Shown one piece after another: positions 18,080-28,340 of a stretch of DNA of 36,198 nt. The stretch lies in contig JAFLSC010000019.1 of NCBI GenBank assembly GCA_022511145.1, positions 1-36,198 of the forward strand, read 5' to 3'. This DNA comes from Helicobacter sp. Lineage in GTDB: Bacteria > Campylobacterota > Campylobacteria > Campylobacterales > Helicobacteraceae. The notes under the pieces are model-generated. The model made no database searches and was not told the DNA's origin. It saw nothing but the letters and a program-made list of their open reading frames with translations. A program made the position numbers and the translations under genes. Within the stretch, counting starts at the first letter, position 1, and every line of letters starts with the position of its first letter.

Positions 18080-18999
18080 AACCAAAACTCGCTATTAGCC
18101 TTGGTGATATTAATGGCATAGGTTTAGAAATAGCCCTCAAATCTCATCAGAAAATCTCACAAATCTGCACTCCTTTTTATTGCGTTCATCAAGAGATTTT
18201 AGAGCAAGCCAGTCATCGCTTAGGCATTAAAATCCCCAAAAAAATTAAAACCATTGCTCCTAGCAAATATTATCCGCCTCTTTGTCCTTCCAAAATCACT
18301 AAAGAATCAGGATTGTATTCTTATGAGAGCTTCTTAAAAGCCCTAGAATTAACGCAATCTAAACGCACTCAAGCCCTTGTTACACTTCCTATTCACAAAA
18401 AAGCGTGGCAACTCGCCAATATCTCTTATGCTGGACATACAGAGGCTTTTCGCGATTTGTTTAAAACTCAAGCCATAATGATTTTAGGCTCACCCAAACT
18501 TTATGTAGCCCTCTTTAGCGACCATATTCCTCTAAGGAAAGCCCCTGACCTCATTGAATTAGAATCCCTCACGCATTTTCTCCTCACTTTAGCTCCTCAT
18601 ATCACTAAAGCCCCTTGTGGCGTTTTGGGATTAAATCCTCACGCTGGGGATTTTGGTGTTTTGGGTAATGAAGAAACTATTATCACCCAAGCAATCCGCA
18701 AAGCAAATATGCAGCTTAAAAAAGAGCTTTTTATCGGTCCTTTAGTGCCTGATACTGCCTTTGTGGGTAAGCATTTACGCTATTATGTGGCAATGTATCA
18801 CGACCAAGGTTTGATTCCTCTAAAAACGCTTTATTTTAAGCAAAGTATTAATCTTACTTTAAATCTCCCTATTATAAGAACTTCTGTAGATCACGGCACT
18901 GCTTTTGATATTGCCTACCAAAACAAAGCCCACACCCAAAGTTACAAAAACGCCATTAAAGAAGCGATTTTAAGGAGCAAACTCTCCTTAAGTTCTTAA
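18070..18999 (+). CDS. pdxA: 4-hydroxythreonine-4-phosphate dehydrogenase PdxA
   Basis: NAD-dependent enzyme of the DXP-dependent pyridoxal phosphate pathway; its product is condensed by PdxJ. Protein of up to 309 residues with GDINGIGLE (12-20), AGHTEAFRD (H123), DHIPL (H152), NPHAGDFG (H191), MYHDQGLIPLK (H244) and RTSVDHGTAFDIA; H152, H191 and H244 correspond to the metal ligands. There is no ATG at the start: TTG at 18070 or TTG at 18076, which overlaps the upstream TGA, must be used, and no strong SD is present. pdxJ, often next to pdxA in Helicobacter, is not here. Confidence 0.93.
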   Translation: MFLKPKLAISLGDINGIGLEIALKSHQKISQICTPFYCVHQEILEQASHRLGIKIPKKIKTIAPSKYYPPLCPSKITKESGLYSYESFLKALELTQSKRTQALVTLPIHKKAWQLANISYAGHTEAFRDLFKTQAIMILGSPKLYVALFSDHIPLRKAPDLIELESLTHFLLTLAPHITKAPCGVLGLNPHAGDFGVLGNEETIITQAIRKANMQLKKELFIGPLVPDTAFVGKHLRYYVAMYHDQGLIPLKTLYFKQSINLTLNLPIIRTSVDHGTAFDIAYQNKAHTQSYKNAIKEAILRSKLSLSS

Positions 19000-19084
19000 A
19001 AACTAAAATTCTTTACTTACAATCCTTGCAGTATTTTTTGATCCTTTTTATTTAAGTTCCCAAAAATAATTCTTTAACTTATGC

Positions 19085-19174
19085 TCACTTTGTTTTATCT
19101 TTTCTAGGGACGCGTTCTTCCATTTCTTGTGGTGAAAGTTCATCAATGTGGTATTTTTGATGATACGCTTTCAT
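19085..19174 (-). CDS. Possible 29-residue protein downstream of trpB
   Basis: A short frame with ATG at 19174 and TGA at 19087-19085. A strong SD (GGGGGA, minus strand) lies six bases before the ATG. The product is very hydrophilic: it begins MKAYHQKYHIDELSPQEMEE and ends in a basic RVPRKDKTK stretch. There is no signal or membrane segment. It lies 34 bases after trpB on the same strand and could be co-transcribed. I do not recognise it. Support is the SD, the clean helix-like composition and the position; a chance ORF of this size is quite possible. Confidence 0.45.
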   Translation of the reverse strand: MKAYHQKYHIDELSPQEMEERVPRKDKTK

Positions 19175-19208
19175 CAAATTCCCCCAAAATCAAAATAAAA
19201 TTTAAATT

Positions 19209-20411
19209 TTATTCCCCATAGCCATACTTTTTAACAACAAAATCAATATCCTTATCCCCTCTCCCACTAAGATTAACAAGGATTTTCTTGCCTTTAAGTT
19301 TGGGGGCAATCTTTAAGGCATAAGCAACAGCGTGGCTAGACTCAATCGCAGGAATGATTCCCTCGCATTTACTTAGTTCAAAAAAGGCTTGGATTGCTTC
19401 TTTATCATCAATCGTTGCCACTTGTGTGCGTCCTTGCGTGTATAAATAAGCGTGTTCAGGTCCTACACTTGGGTAATCCAATCCACTTGCTACACTATAT
19501 ACCGGGGCAGGTTCTCCGCTAGAGTCTTTGAGCATTAAAGAATTAAAGCCGTGCATCACACCTTCGCTCCCATAAGTCAAACTCGCTGCGTGTTCGCCAA
19601 ATTTATTGCCCAATCCCAAAGGCTCAACGCCTACCAAATCCACCGCATCATCAATAAATCCGCTAAAGATTCCCATTGCATTGCTCCCGCCTCCCACGCA
19701 CGCTGTTACAATATCAGGGAGTTCACCTGTCATTTCAAGAAATTGTTCTCTTGCCTCAACCCCCACAATCGCTTGAAAATCCCTCACAATCTTAGGAAAA
19801 GGGTGTGGTCCCACAACGCTACCGATAGCATACATTGTATTTATTGGGTCTTTTAAATAAGCCTCAAAAGCTGAATCAACAGCTTCTTTTAGCGTTTTTG
19901 CCCCAAAAGTTACAGGAATCACTTTCGCCCCTAAAATCTTCATTCGCACAACATTAGGGTGTTCTTTGATAATATCCACTTCACCCATATGGATTTCACA
20001 CTCCATACCAAAATAAGCCGCTGCTGTTGCTAATGCCACGCCGTGCTGCCCTGCACCCGTTTCAGCAATAAGCTTTTTTTTGCCCATAAATTTAGCCAAA
20101 AGTGCTTCACCCATACAATGATTGAGTTTATGAGCCCCAGTGTGATTTAAATCCTCTCTTTTAAGATAAATCCCTGCTCCTCCGTATTTATTTGTGAGAT
20201 TATGTGCAAAATAAATCGGTGTGGGGCGTCCTTGATAATCTTTTCGGATTTTACGCAACTCTCCGATAAAATCACCATTTTGAGCAATCAAATCATAAGC
20301 ATTATTGATTTCTTCCATTGCCTTAGCAATCGCTTCAGGCACAAAACTTCCGCCAAATTTACCAAAATAGCCTTCTGTATCAGGGAATTGCTTTAAATAA
20401 GGTTTTTGCAT
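19209..20411 (-). CDS. trpB: Tryptophan synthase beta chain
   Basis: PLP enzyme that joins indole and serine to give tryptophan. The ATG at 20411, six bases from an AGGA SD, gives 400 residues; an upstream TTG at 20417 touches the SD and is unlikely. The PLP lysine is K95 in HTGAHKLNH, and [22 protein letters not shown] (PLP phosphate) and the C-terminal LSGRGDKD are present. It is the TrpB1 type that normally pairs with TrpA, but no trpA or other trp gene adjoins it: upstream on the strand is a membrane-protein gene and downstream only a possible tiny ORF. Confidence 0.96.
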   Translation of the reverse strand: MQKPYLKQFPDTEGYFGKFGGSFVPEAIAKAMEEINNAYDLIAQNGDFIGELRKIRKDYQGRPTPIYFAHNLTNKYGGAGIYLKREDLNHTGAHKLNHCMGEALLAKFMGKKKLIAETGAGQHGVALATAAAYFGMECEIHMGEVDIIKEHPNVVRMKILGAKVIPVTFGAKTLKEAVDSAFEAYLKDPINTMYAIGSVVGPHPFPKIVRDFQAIVGVEAREQFLEMTGELPDIVTACVGGGSNAMGIFSGFIDDAVDLVGVEPLGLGNKFGEHAASLTYGSEGVMHGFNSLMLKDSSGEPAPVYSVASGLDYPSVGPEHAYLYTQGRTQVATIDDKEAIQAFFELSKCEGIIPAIESSHAVAYALKIAPKLKGKKILVNLSGRGDKDIDFVVKKYGYGE

Positions 20412-20432
20412 TATCAATCCTTTTTGAGATAA

Positions 20433-21269
20433 TTATCTCCTATCACTCGTTTTGATTTTATTCATCCAATCATTACACCAAGCAAACAAGGCAAGGTAAT
20501 AAAAACTCCTCCGAATCTCAAAATAAGATTCACTATTGACATAATGATAATAGGAAAAAAGTAAAACCACAATTAAAATAAGCAAAAGCAAAAAATTAAA
20601 ATATTCATAAGAATTAATTAAATATCTTTTTTTGATATGAATATACCCAAAGCAAAACAAACCCGCAATCACCAAAGTGCAATCAAAAATCCCCATTGTT
20701 TCACTAAAAAAAGGAAAAATACTAAATCCAAATAAAACGCATAAATTCAAATTCATATTTGGCAAAGTAAGCTGAAGCAAACTCCCTAGTTTTGAGCTTC
20801 TATCAAAATGCAAATCACGGAGATGAATCGTAATAGGAAAAATAATAAACAAAATATAATAGCCATAATCAAGACTTCTTTGAAACAAAGTCTTTTTGAG
20901 TGCGTCCTCTTGGGTTAATTGCAATAATTCCTCCAAAGAATAAGGATTATGATAAAACCGCTCAAAAATAAAAAACTCATAATATAATATCCACGCAAAA
21001 AGACAGCTCATTACAAAAACCGCAAAAATATAGATTTTTTGCGTGGGAGAGCGATTGAGACGCACCAAAGTAAAAAGGCTCAAAAATAACCCACACACCA
21101 AAAATATCATACCGATGGTGCAATACACACCATAAGGCTTTGTAACCAAACTAAAAAGTTGCTTAAAACCATCAACACTGCCACTCAAAGACAAAACAAA
21201 TAAAGTAAAAAGGGCTAAGATAAAAAATAATGAGGAGAAAATAACATCAGTTCTGCCGATTTTTTTCAT
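20433..21269 (-). CDS. Polytopic membrane protein, unknown function
   Basis: A 278-residue, very hydrophobic protein with seven or eight predicted membrane helices (for example about 11-30, 45-68, 79-100, 135-152, 172-190, 193-211 and 224-244). No signature motif or catalytic residue stands out. Basic residues flank several helices. The SD AAGGAAG precedes its ATG, ten bases after amiA. I recall a membrane protein of unknown function beside amiA in H. pylori too, suggesting conserved linkage. A role in envelope or cell-wall processes is only a guess from position. Confidence 0.75.
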   Translation of the reverse strand: MKKIGRTDVIFSSLFFILALFTLFVLSLSGSVDGFKQLFSLVTKPYGVYCTIGMIFLVCGLFLSLFTLVRLNRSPTQKIYIFAVFVMSCLFAWILYYEFFIFERFYHNPYSLEELLQLTQEDALKKTLFQRSLDYGYYILFIIFPITIHLRDLHFDRSSKLGSLLQLTLPNMNLNLCVLFGFSIFPFFSETMGIFDCTLVIAGLFCFGYIHIKKRYLINSYEYFNFLLLLILIVVLLFSYYHYVNSESYFEIRRSFYYLALFAWCNDWMNKIKTSDRR

Positions 21270-21279
21270 TCTAACTTCC

Positions 21280-22518
21280 TTATGGATTTTTCATAAAATA
21301 ACCATCAATCCCATTAGCGATACCTTCGGCTAGGGCTTTTTGAAAGTTACTTTGGTTGAGATTTTTTCCCTCTTTGGGGTGAGTCATATACCCTATTTCA
21401 AGTAAAACAGAAGGCATTATAGCACCCACAAGCACCCAAAAAGGTCCCTCTCTCACACCCCCATCAATCACTCCATAGCCTTTTTTTAGAGATTGTAGCA
21501 TTCCGTATTGAATATCAATAGCTAACTTGTTAGACGCAACAATCCGCTGGGTATTAAGCGTATTTAAAAAGGATTGTTTAGAAAAATAATTCATCACTTC
21601 AGTATCATCTTTGTTTTCTAAAGCTGCCACTTTTTTAGCCCTCTCACTCCTTGCAGTTGAGAGAAAATAGCTCTCTACACCTTGCAATTTATCTTTATTA
21701 TCAGGAACGGCATTAGCGTGGATAGAAACAAACAAATCCGCATTCTTATCATTAGCGAATTTTGTCCTGCTAGAGAGTTTAATAAATTTATCAGTATTTC
21801 TTGTCATATAAACCAAATAACCGCGTTTTTTAAGCTCGGTATTGAGATATTTACCTACCTCAAGCACGATTTTTTTCTCACACACTTTTGCCACACCCAT
21901 AGCACCGCAATCCTTTCCGCCGTGTCCGGGGTCAATAACGATGACTTTACGGGCGGTATTAGTTTGAAAGCTCTCTTGAGAAGTTTTTTTGTTTTGAGAA
22001 GTGGAGGTTTTGGGATTTGAATTTTTAGGGGTATTTTTAGAGGTAACATTTTGGGAAGCTGGATTTTGGGTTGTCTTGTTTTTTGTATTTGAGGTAGTGG
22101 ATTTTTGTGTTTTAGGAGTATCAAATAAAGAGGCAATATTCACGGAATCTTCTTGAAGAGAAATTCCCTCAACTTCAATTTCTAAAGTTTTAGCTGCTGT
22201 TTTTGTGCGGACTTTTAGCTCTTTATTAGAATTAATGACAAGACGAACTTTATCTTGCGTATTTTGTGCGATTCTAATTTGCACTCCCTGCGTGTATTGC
22301 AATGCCCTTGCAGCCCCTGCTAATTGAGCATTAATATCATAAACATAACGAATCTTACCTTCACTTTTTAGCACAAAATTTTTAAAGGCATTAGCGGGAA
22401 GATTTTTATTGAAGGAGATTTTTGCACCTTTTTGAGTTTGCTCAATAGCGGTAATTGTAAGTGCTTCTGCAAACAAAAAACCACCCAAACAAATAAAAAT
22501 CAAAAAATTTCTTAGCAT
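21280..22518 (-). CDS. amiA: N-acetylmuramoyl-L-alanine amidase AmiA (AMIN plus Amidase_3)
   Basis: Periplasmic zinc amidase that removes stem peptides from septal peptidoglycan. The 412-residue protein has a signal peptide (about 1-18), an AMIN targeting domain (about 20-120), a long Thr/Asn/Lys/Ser/Gln linker (133-190) and the Amidase_3 domain. The zinc ligands H199 (DPGHGG), E214 and H267 (SIHANA) and the catalytic E374 (LLEIGYMTH) are all present. A helix around 289-340 may be the autoinhibitory helix seen in AmiB/AmiC enzymes. Its start overlaps the fabX stop by one base. Confidence 0.95.
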   Translation of the reverse strand: MLRNFLIFICLGGFLFAEALTITAIEQTQKGAKISFNKNLPANAFKNFVLKSEGKIRYVYDINAQLAGAARALQYTQGVQIRIAQNTQDKVRLVINSNKELKVRTKTAAKTLEIEVEGISLQEDSVNIASLFDTPKTQKSTTSNTKNKTTQNPASQNVTSKNTPKNSNPKTSTSQNKKTSQESFQTNTARKVIVIDPGHGGKDCGAMGVAKVCEKKIVLEVGKYLNTELKKRGYLVYMTRNTDKFIKLSSRTKFANDKNADLFVSIHANAVPDNKDKLQGVESYFLSTARSERAKKVAALENKDDTEVMNYFSKQSFLNTLNTQRIVASNKLAIDIQYGMLQSLKKGYGVIDGGVREGPFWVLVGAIMPSVLLEIGYMTHPKEGKNLNQSNFQKALAEGIANGIDGYFMKNP

Positions 22519-23612
22519 TATTGTGTGAGTTCGTCCAAGATTTCTTTAACGCTTTGAATCTTTTGGATTCGATAACCATTAGCACCACTAAAATATAAAC
22601 CATTAAGAGGGTCTCCTAAATACCCATCACCCAAACCATCGGCAATACAATAGCCAACTTTCTTAGCTTCCTTTCCTCGATGACAAGGGGCAACACAATT
22701 ACTCACGCAAGATACTTTGGTTTTTCTACCTTCTTTCAATGCTTTAATGATTCCTGTAATAATCGCTCGTGCAGGATAACCCACCGGAGATTTAATCAAT
22801 TCTATATCTTCTTTATTAATTTTAGGCATTAACTCTTGATAATAAGTTGCATCGCATTCCTCTGCCCCTAAAAACCGAGTTCCCATTTGCACACCACCTG
22901 CCCCAAGAGCCATAAATTTGTCAATATCGCTTCTATCCCAAATCCCTCCGGCAGCTATTACTGGGATATTCCCCCATTGTTTAGATTCTTCTATCACTTC
23001 AGGGAGGATTGCTTCAAGCTGATATTCAGGTTTGAAACAATCCTCATAACTCACTCCTTGATGTCCCCCACTCAAAGGTCCCTCAACAATCACCGCATCA
23101 GGAATCTTTTTATACCTGCCCTCCCAACGCTTACACAAAATCTTTAAAGCCTTAGCAGAAGAAACAATAGGAATCAAAGCCACATTAGGAAAATTATGAG
23201 TAAATTCGGGCATATTCGTAGGCAATCCTGCCCCTGTAATAATCATATTTGCCCCTGCTTCACAAGCATCACGCACCACACGCCCGTATTCATTAATGGC
23301 ATAGAGGATATTAGCCCCTAGTGGCTTATTACCACAGATTTTGCGGGCATTTTTAAAAATCTCAAATAAAGCTTCCTTGGAGTAAAAATTAATCGTATCA
23401 GCGGGACGATGTTTGATAAGCTTTTTGGCAAAAGCACCTTGTTTGTAATACCCTGTCCCTACGCAAGAAATAATCCCTAATGCACCGCACTTTGAGACAT
23501 TACCGGCAAGATTATCCCAACTAATCCCTACACCCATTCCCCCTTGAAAAATAGGAATAGGTATAGTGTAGCTTCCGATTTTTAAAGATTTTAATTTGAT
23601 TGCTTGTGGCAT
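22518..23612 (-). CDS. fabX: FabX-like flavin Fe-S dehydrogenase/isomerase (unsaturated fatty acid synthesis)
   Basis: Nitronate-monooxygenase-like FMN TIM-barrel protein, 364 residues. In H. pylori the homologue FabX introduces the double bond at decanoyl-ACP for unsaturated fatty acid synthesis and carries an unusual 4Fe-4S cluster. Here the FMN-binding FQGGMGVGIS, GPLSGGHQG with H184 (the likely catalytic His) and GTRFLGAEE are clear. Cysteines 302, 306, 310 and 322 in the C-terminal segment form the likely cluster ligands, which ordinary nitronate monooxygenases lack. Its position between amiA and tyrS agrees with my memory of the H. pylori locus. SD AAAGGA precedes the ATG. Confidence 0.9.
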   Translation of the reverse strand: MPQAIKLKSLKIGSYTIPIPIFQGGMGVGISWDNLAGNVSKCGALGIISCVGTGYYKQGAFAKKLIKHRPADTINFYSKEALFEIFKNARKICGNKPLGANILYAINEYGRVVRDACEAGANMIITGAGLPTNMPEFTHNFPNVALIPIVSSAKALKILCKRWEGRYKKIPDAVIVEGPLSGGHQGVSYEDCFKPEYQLEAILPEVIEESKQWGNIPVIAAGGIWDRSDIDKFMALGAGGVQMGTRFLGAEECDATYYQELMPKINKEDIELIKSPVGYPARAIITGIIKALKEGRKTKVSCVSNCVAPCHRGKEAKKVGYCIADGLGDGYLGDPLNGLYFSGANGYRIQKIQSVKEILDELTQ

Positions 23613-23621
23613 AATTTTCCT

Positions 23622-24836
23622 TTATTGAATCCTAATTTTTGCAAATTTTCTTTTGCCAACTTGCAAAATATATTCACCTTGGGATAAATTCGCTTTGGTA
23701 TCGCTAAATTTTTCTCCATTCACCTTTAATGCTCCTTGTTTGATTAAACGCAGGGCTTCTGAATTTGAAGAAGCCAAATCGCATTCACTCATCGCTTGAG
23801 CAATCCAAATCCCCTCTTGTTTAGTAAATTGGGCTATTTCTGTAGGGAGTTCTTCTTTACTAAAAACGCGCAAAAACTCCTCTTGTGCTACTTTAGCCTC
23901 TTTTTCATCATAAAAACGCGTGATAATCTCTAGGGCTAAATCCTCTTTTGCTGCTTTGGGGTGCTTACTGCCATCTTTAACACTTTCTTTGAGATTTTTT
24001 ATTACTTCAGAGCTTTTGCTTGAGAGAAGCTCATAATATCGCCACATTAACGTGTCAGAGATACTTAAGAGTCGCCCAAACATTTCTTTAGGTTCTTGTG
24101 TGATACCCACATAATTTCCTAAACTTTTACTCATTTTATTCACACCATCTAAACCCTCTAAAAGTGGCATCATCACAACAGATTGTTCTTTAGATAACCC
24201 ATAGGCTCTTTGCAAATGCCTCCCCATTAACAAATTAAACTTTTGGTCGCTCCCGCCACATTCAATATCGCATTCTAACGCCACAGAATCATAACCTTGT
24301 AAAAGGGGATAAAAAAACTCCACAATACTAATAGGATTTTGAGTTTTAAATCGTTTTTCAAAATCGTCCCGCTCTAACATTCTTGCCACAGAAAATTTTG
24401 CGGCTAATTCAAGCATTCCACTTGTCCCTAATGTGTTAAGCCATTTGGAATTAAAAACAATCTCCATTTTACTAGAATCTAAAACTTTTATCACTTGTTC
24501 TTGATAAGTTTTAGCATTTTCTAAAACCTGCTCTTTGCTTAGTGGCTTTCTTGTTTCACTTTTGCCCGTTGGGTCGCCAATCATTCCCGTAAAATCACCA
24601 ATAAGAAATAAAACTCTACCCCCATATTTTTGAAAAGTTGCTAATTTTTGCAATAACACCATATGCCCTAAATGTAAATCCGGAGCGGTTGGGTCAAATC
24701 CGGCTTTAACTTTATAGGTTTTCCCCTCTTTAAAATAATCTGTGAGAAGTTTTTTGATAAAATCTAGCCCGATAATCTCCTGCGTTCCGCGTTGAATCTC
24801 TACCAAAGCGTCATTAATTTGTGCTTGTAGATTCAT
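23622..24836 (-). CDS. tyrS: Tyrosyl-tRNA synthetase
   Basis: Class I synthetase of 404 residues. HLGH (55-58) and KMSKS (234-238) are the ATP-binding signatures; a C-terminal S4 RNA-binding domain occupies about 340-404 ([20 protein letters not shown]). The HLGH form and KMSKS spacing mark the TyrRSz-type enzyme common in Campylobacterota. SD AGGAG precedes the ATG. It lies between spoT and fabX with gaps of 12 and 9 bases. Confidence 0.97.
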   Translation of the reverse strand: MNLQAQINDALVEIQRGTQEIIGLDFIKKLLTDYFKEGKTYKVKAGFDPTAPDLHLGHMVLLQKLATFQKYGGRVLFLIGDFTGMIGDPTGKSETRKPLSKEQVLENAKTYQEQVIKVLDSSKMEIVFNSKWLNTLGTSGMLELAAKFSVARMLERDDFEKRFKTQNPISIVEFFYPLLQGYDSVALECDIECGGSDQKFNLLMGRHLQRAYGLSKEQSVVMMPLLEGLDGVNKMSKSLGNYVGITQEPKEMFGRLLSISDTLMWRYYELLSSKSSEVIKNLKESVKDGSKHPKAAKEDLALEIITRFYDEKEAKVAQEEFLRVFSKEELPTEIAQFTKQEGIWIAQAMSECDLASSNSEALRLIKQGALKVNGEKFSDTKANLSQGEYILQVGKRKFAKIRIQ

Positions 24837-24848
24837 TTTTACTCCTCA

Positions 24849-26993
24849 TTAATTATTATAAGCATCTTTGTGAGCATACACATCAATAATTTTAAAACTA
24901 TTCCCAAGCAAGGCTTTGACTTCTTTAACATCATCGATACTTGATTCAAAACGCAATTTGCAATGTGTAGCATAAGTGCTTTTTTGAGAACCCAAATCCA
25001 CGCTCAAGACATTAATATCCTGTTTAGCTAAAAATTGCAAGAAATTTGCCAAAACGCCTTTTTGATTTTCTAAAGCCACAATCAGCGTATAGGTTTGCAA
25101 TTTATCCTCAAGCCAATCAATATAAAGCATTTTAACACCCTTTTTAATCTCCAAATAAGCTCTATCACATAATTTATGATGCACAAAAGCCTTTGAACCT
25201 GTTTTAAAAGCAATAATCTCATCGCCAAACTTAGGGTGGCAACAATAATCAAAAACTGCCTGATTAATAGCATAATTAGTATGAATCACCAAATTATCAA
25301 AATGCAATTCTTTAAGCTTAAGAATCCGCATTTTAATTTGTGCCAAAAATCCTGCTTTAGAATAATTCTTTTTAATGCGATTTTTAATATCTTTAAGGAA
25401 AGCAATATCAGTCGTTGCTTTATAAATGCTCTCTTCTAATTTATTTTGTTCAACAAAGTTTTCAATCTCCTCCACATTAGTTTCAAAAATCGTAGCAATG
25501 ATATTAATCGCACTTTTGCGTTCAATCTCCTTAATCCGCAAAGCACAATTAGCACGGATTTGACTTTTAGCCCGTGAGGTTTTTACCGCATCAGCCCAAG
25601 AACATCGCAAAATCGTCTCTTTAGCGGTAATGATTTTGACAATATCGCCGTTTTTAAGTGCGGTTAGCAAAGAAGTTTTTTGATTATTCACATAAGCTTC
25701 TTTAGCACGATTTCCCACTTCTGTATGCACCGCATAGGCAAAATCCAATACCACCGCTCCTTTAGGTAGTGAATAATCATCGCCATCAGGAGAAAACACC
25801 ACAATATCTTCTCGATACAAATCATTTTTGACTAATTCGTAAAATTCCTCAACGGAATTATTTTGGAATTGCAATTTGCTTAGCCAATTAAGATTAGGTG
25901 TGCTATTCCCGCCTATTTTATATTTCCAATGAGCAGCGATTCCGTATTCTGCACTTTTGTGCATATCTTCTGTGCGGATTTGCACCTCAAAAATCGCCGA
26001 ATCATCAAAAAGTGTGCTGTGGATTGTTTGATAACCATTTTCTTTAGGCAAGGCAATATAATCCTTAAAACGCGACATAATGGGCTTAAATTGCAAATGC
26101 AAGATTCCCAAAATCTTATAACAATCCAAAACATTCTTGCTGATAATGCGAATAGCGAGTAAATCTAAAACTTCATCGATAGAAATGCCCTTTCTTTGCA
26201 TTTTAAGATAAATAGAATAATGCCGCTTAATACGGCTTGTGATTTGAAAATCTCCCTCGGGCATACCCGCTTGAATCAAATTTTTTTTAACTTTTTGAAT
26301 AAAGGCATTGAGTTTTAATTGTATCGTTTGTTTGTGGTTTAAAAAATATTCATTGATTTTTCGGTATTCTTCAGGAAAAATATAATAAAAACTACGGTCT
26401 TCTAGCTCATTTTTAAGTGAAGAAATTCCAAGTCTATGAGCGATAGGGGCATAAACAACAAGGGTTTCTTCAGAGATTCTACGTTGCTTATTGGGTGGCA
26501 AGGCATCAAGAGTTAGCATATTATGCAATCTATCACAAAGTTTCACAACAAGCACACGCACATCTTTAATGGAAGTTACAAGCATTTTTCTAAAGCTCAA
26601 AGCTGCAGCGATGAGTTTTTCATTAGAACTTGAAGTAGGTAATTCTTCAGCCCTAATCGCTACAATCTTGGTTAATCCATCAACCAAAGAGGCAATATCA
26701 TCACCATAATTATGTCGCACATCATCTAAAGTGAAATCTGTATCTTCTACTACATCGTGCAGAAGTGCCGCACAAACCATTACTTCATCGCCACCAAAAT
26801 AAGCCACGATGCAAGAAACAAGGAGAGGATGGACGATATAGGGTTCTCCGCTACGTCTTTTTTGGTCTTGATGAGCCTGTGTCGCAAAGGCTATGGCATT
26901 TTTAACCGATGGCGTTATTTCTATTATGCTATACAAAAGCTCTAAGGCTTTTTGCTGATTGGTAATTTGTGTAACTTGCTTTAAAAATTCCAA
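24849..26993 (-). CDS. spoT: Bifunctional (p)ppGpp synthetase/hydrolase SpoT
   Basis: Long RelA/SpoT homologue, 714 residues, controlling the stringent response. The N-terminal HD hydrolase domain is intact, with HDVVED at 79-84 after HPLLVSCIV. A synthetase domain follows (RIKRHYSIYLKMQRKG, YKILGILHLQF, NGYQTIHSTLF), then TGS (near 400-455, with SPDGDDYSLPKGA) and a C-terminal ACT domain (about 640-710). As both catalytic halves look complete, it is probably the only long Rel enzyme, as in other Helicobacter. It starts on TTG at 26993, with TAAGG six bases before it. rpoZ lies directly upstream, an arrangement that recurs in proteobacteria. Confidence 0.95.
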   Translation of the reverse strand: MEFLKQVTQITNQQKALELLYSIIEITPSVKNAIAFATQAHQDQKRRSGEPYIVHPLLVSCIVAYFGGDEVMVCAALLHDVVEDTDFTLDDVRHNYGDDIASLVDGLTKIVAIRAEELPTSSSNEKLIAAALSFRKMLVTSIKDVRVLVVKLCDRLHNMLTLDALPPNKQRRISEETLVVYAPIAHRLGISSLKNELEDRSFYYIFPEEYRKINEYFLNHKQTIQLKLNAFIQKVKKNLIQAGMPEGDFQITSRIKRHYSIYLKMQRKGISIDEVLDLLAIRIISKNVLDCYKILGILHLQFKPIMSRFKDYIALPKENGYQTIHSTLFDDSAIFEVQIRTEDMHKSAEYGIAAHWKYKIGGNSTPNLNWLSKLQFQNNSVEEFYELVKNDLYREDIVVFSPDGDDYSLPKGAVVLDFAYAVHTEVGNRAKEAYVNNQKTSLLTALKNGDIVKIITAKETILRCSWADAVKTSRAKSQIRANCALRIKEIERKSAINIIATIFETNVEEIENFVEQNKLEESIYKATTDIAFLKDIKNRIKKNYSKAGFLAQIKMRILKLKELHFDNLVIHTNYAINQAVFDYCCHPKFGDEIIAFKTGSKAFVHHKLCDRAYLEIKKGVKMLYIDWLEDKLQTYTLIVALENQKGVLANFLQFLAKQDINVLSVDLGSQKSTYATHCKLRFESSIDDVKEVKALLGNSFKIIDVYAHKDAYNN

Positions 26994-27033
26994 ATTATGC
27001 CTTATTTACATTATACCTTACTTGCAAGGATAA

Positions 27034-27252
27034 CTAGCCTTGTAATTCCTCAATCTTTTCTAATCCGATTTTACCTTCAGCAACTTCTAAAAGGGCAATA
27101 TCAGAGAGCTTATGCGTTTTGATATTTTTATTCACAAGCGGTTTTGCTCCTTTGCTTAATTCATCAATTCTCACAAACAAAATATTAGACAACAAATACC
27201 TGTCATAATTTACTCTTTCTAATGCTTTTGAAGCTATTTCCTCGATTCTCAT
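27034..27252 (-). CDS. rpoZ: RNA polymerase omega subunit
   Basis: A 72-residue omega subunit that aids assembly of RNA polymerase around beta-prime. It begins MRIEEIASKALE and has the family's ATG-proximal helix, NYDRYLLSNILFVRIDELSKGAKPLV and the DIALLEVAEGKI segment. SD AAGGAG precedes the ATG. It lies 14 bases after pyrH and 40 before spoT; omega is also part of a ppGpp-binding site in E. coli RNA polymerase. Confidence 0.93.
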   Translation of the reverse strand: MRIEEIASKALERVNYDRYLLSNILFVRIDELSKGAKPLVNKNIKTHKLSDIALLEVAEGKIGLEKIEELQG

Positions 27253-27266
27253 TATTACTCCTTAAA

Positions 27267-28058
<792 letters not shown>

Positions 28059-28103
28059 TCAGTATTTTTTGCGATTTTATTAATTTTTTGTCATCATTAA
28101 ATC

Positions 28104-28214
28104 TAAATTGCGTCATTACAACGCCCTCTCCTCTATCATTGCATACTTCCCTCCTCATCATTACAAGGTTTTACTTCCCCGTCATTACGAGGAACTTTAG
28201 TTCCCAAGCAATCT
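28104..28214. repeat. Dispersed palindromic repeat with degenerate copies
   Basis: The best copy is 28181-28214: GTCATTACGAGGAAC, then TTTAGTTCC, then CAAGCAATC, with GGAACTTTAGTTCC as a small internal palindrome. Shorter TCATTACAA- or TCATTGCA-type fragments occur at 28112, 28136 and 28157. The gap 27978-28340 otherwise holds the pyrH upstream inverted repeat and the promoter of the BspA-like gene; I see nothing else in it. Confidence 0.7.
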
Positions 28215-28306
28215 TAAAAATCAAATCCAAATCTTAAAAACCCAAAAATTCCAAAATTTAAACAATCTTGAAATTTCAAAAAAGTTTGATTTTGGTTTCT
28301 TTTTGT

Positions 28307-28334
28307 TAAAATACGCAGAAATTTTCAAAAAGGA
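28307..28334 (+). promoter_or_regulatory. Promoter and SD of the BspA-like gene
   Basis: TAAAAT at 28307-28312 with TTTTTGT upstream is a reasonable -10 element. AAGGA (28330-28334) lies six bases before the ATG at 28341. The leader would be about 20 bases long. Confidence 0.5.
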
Positions 28335-28340
28335 ATAATA

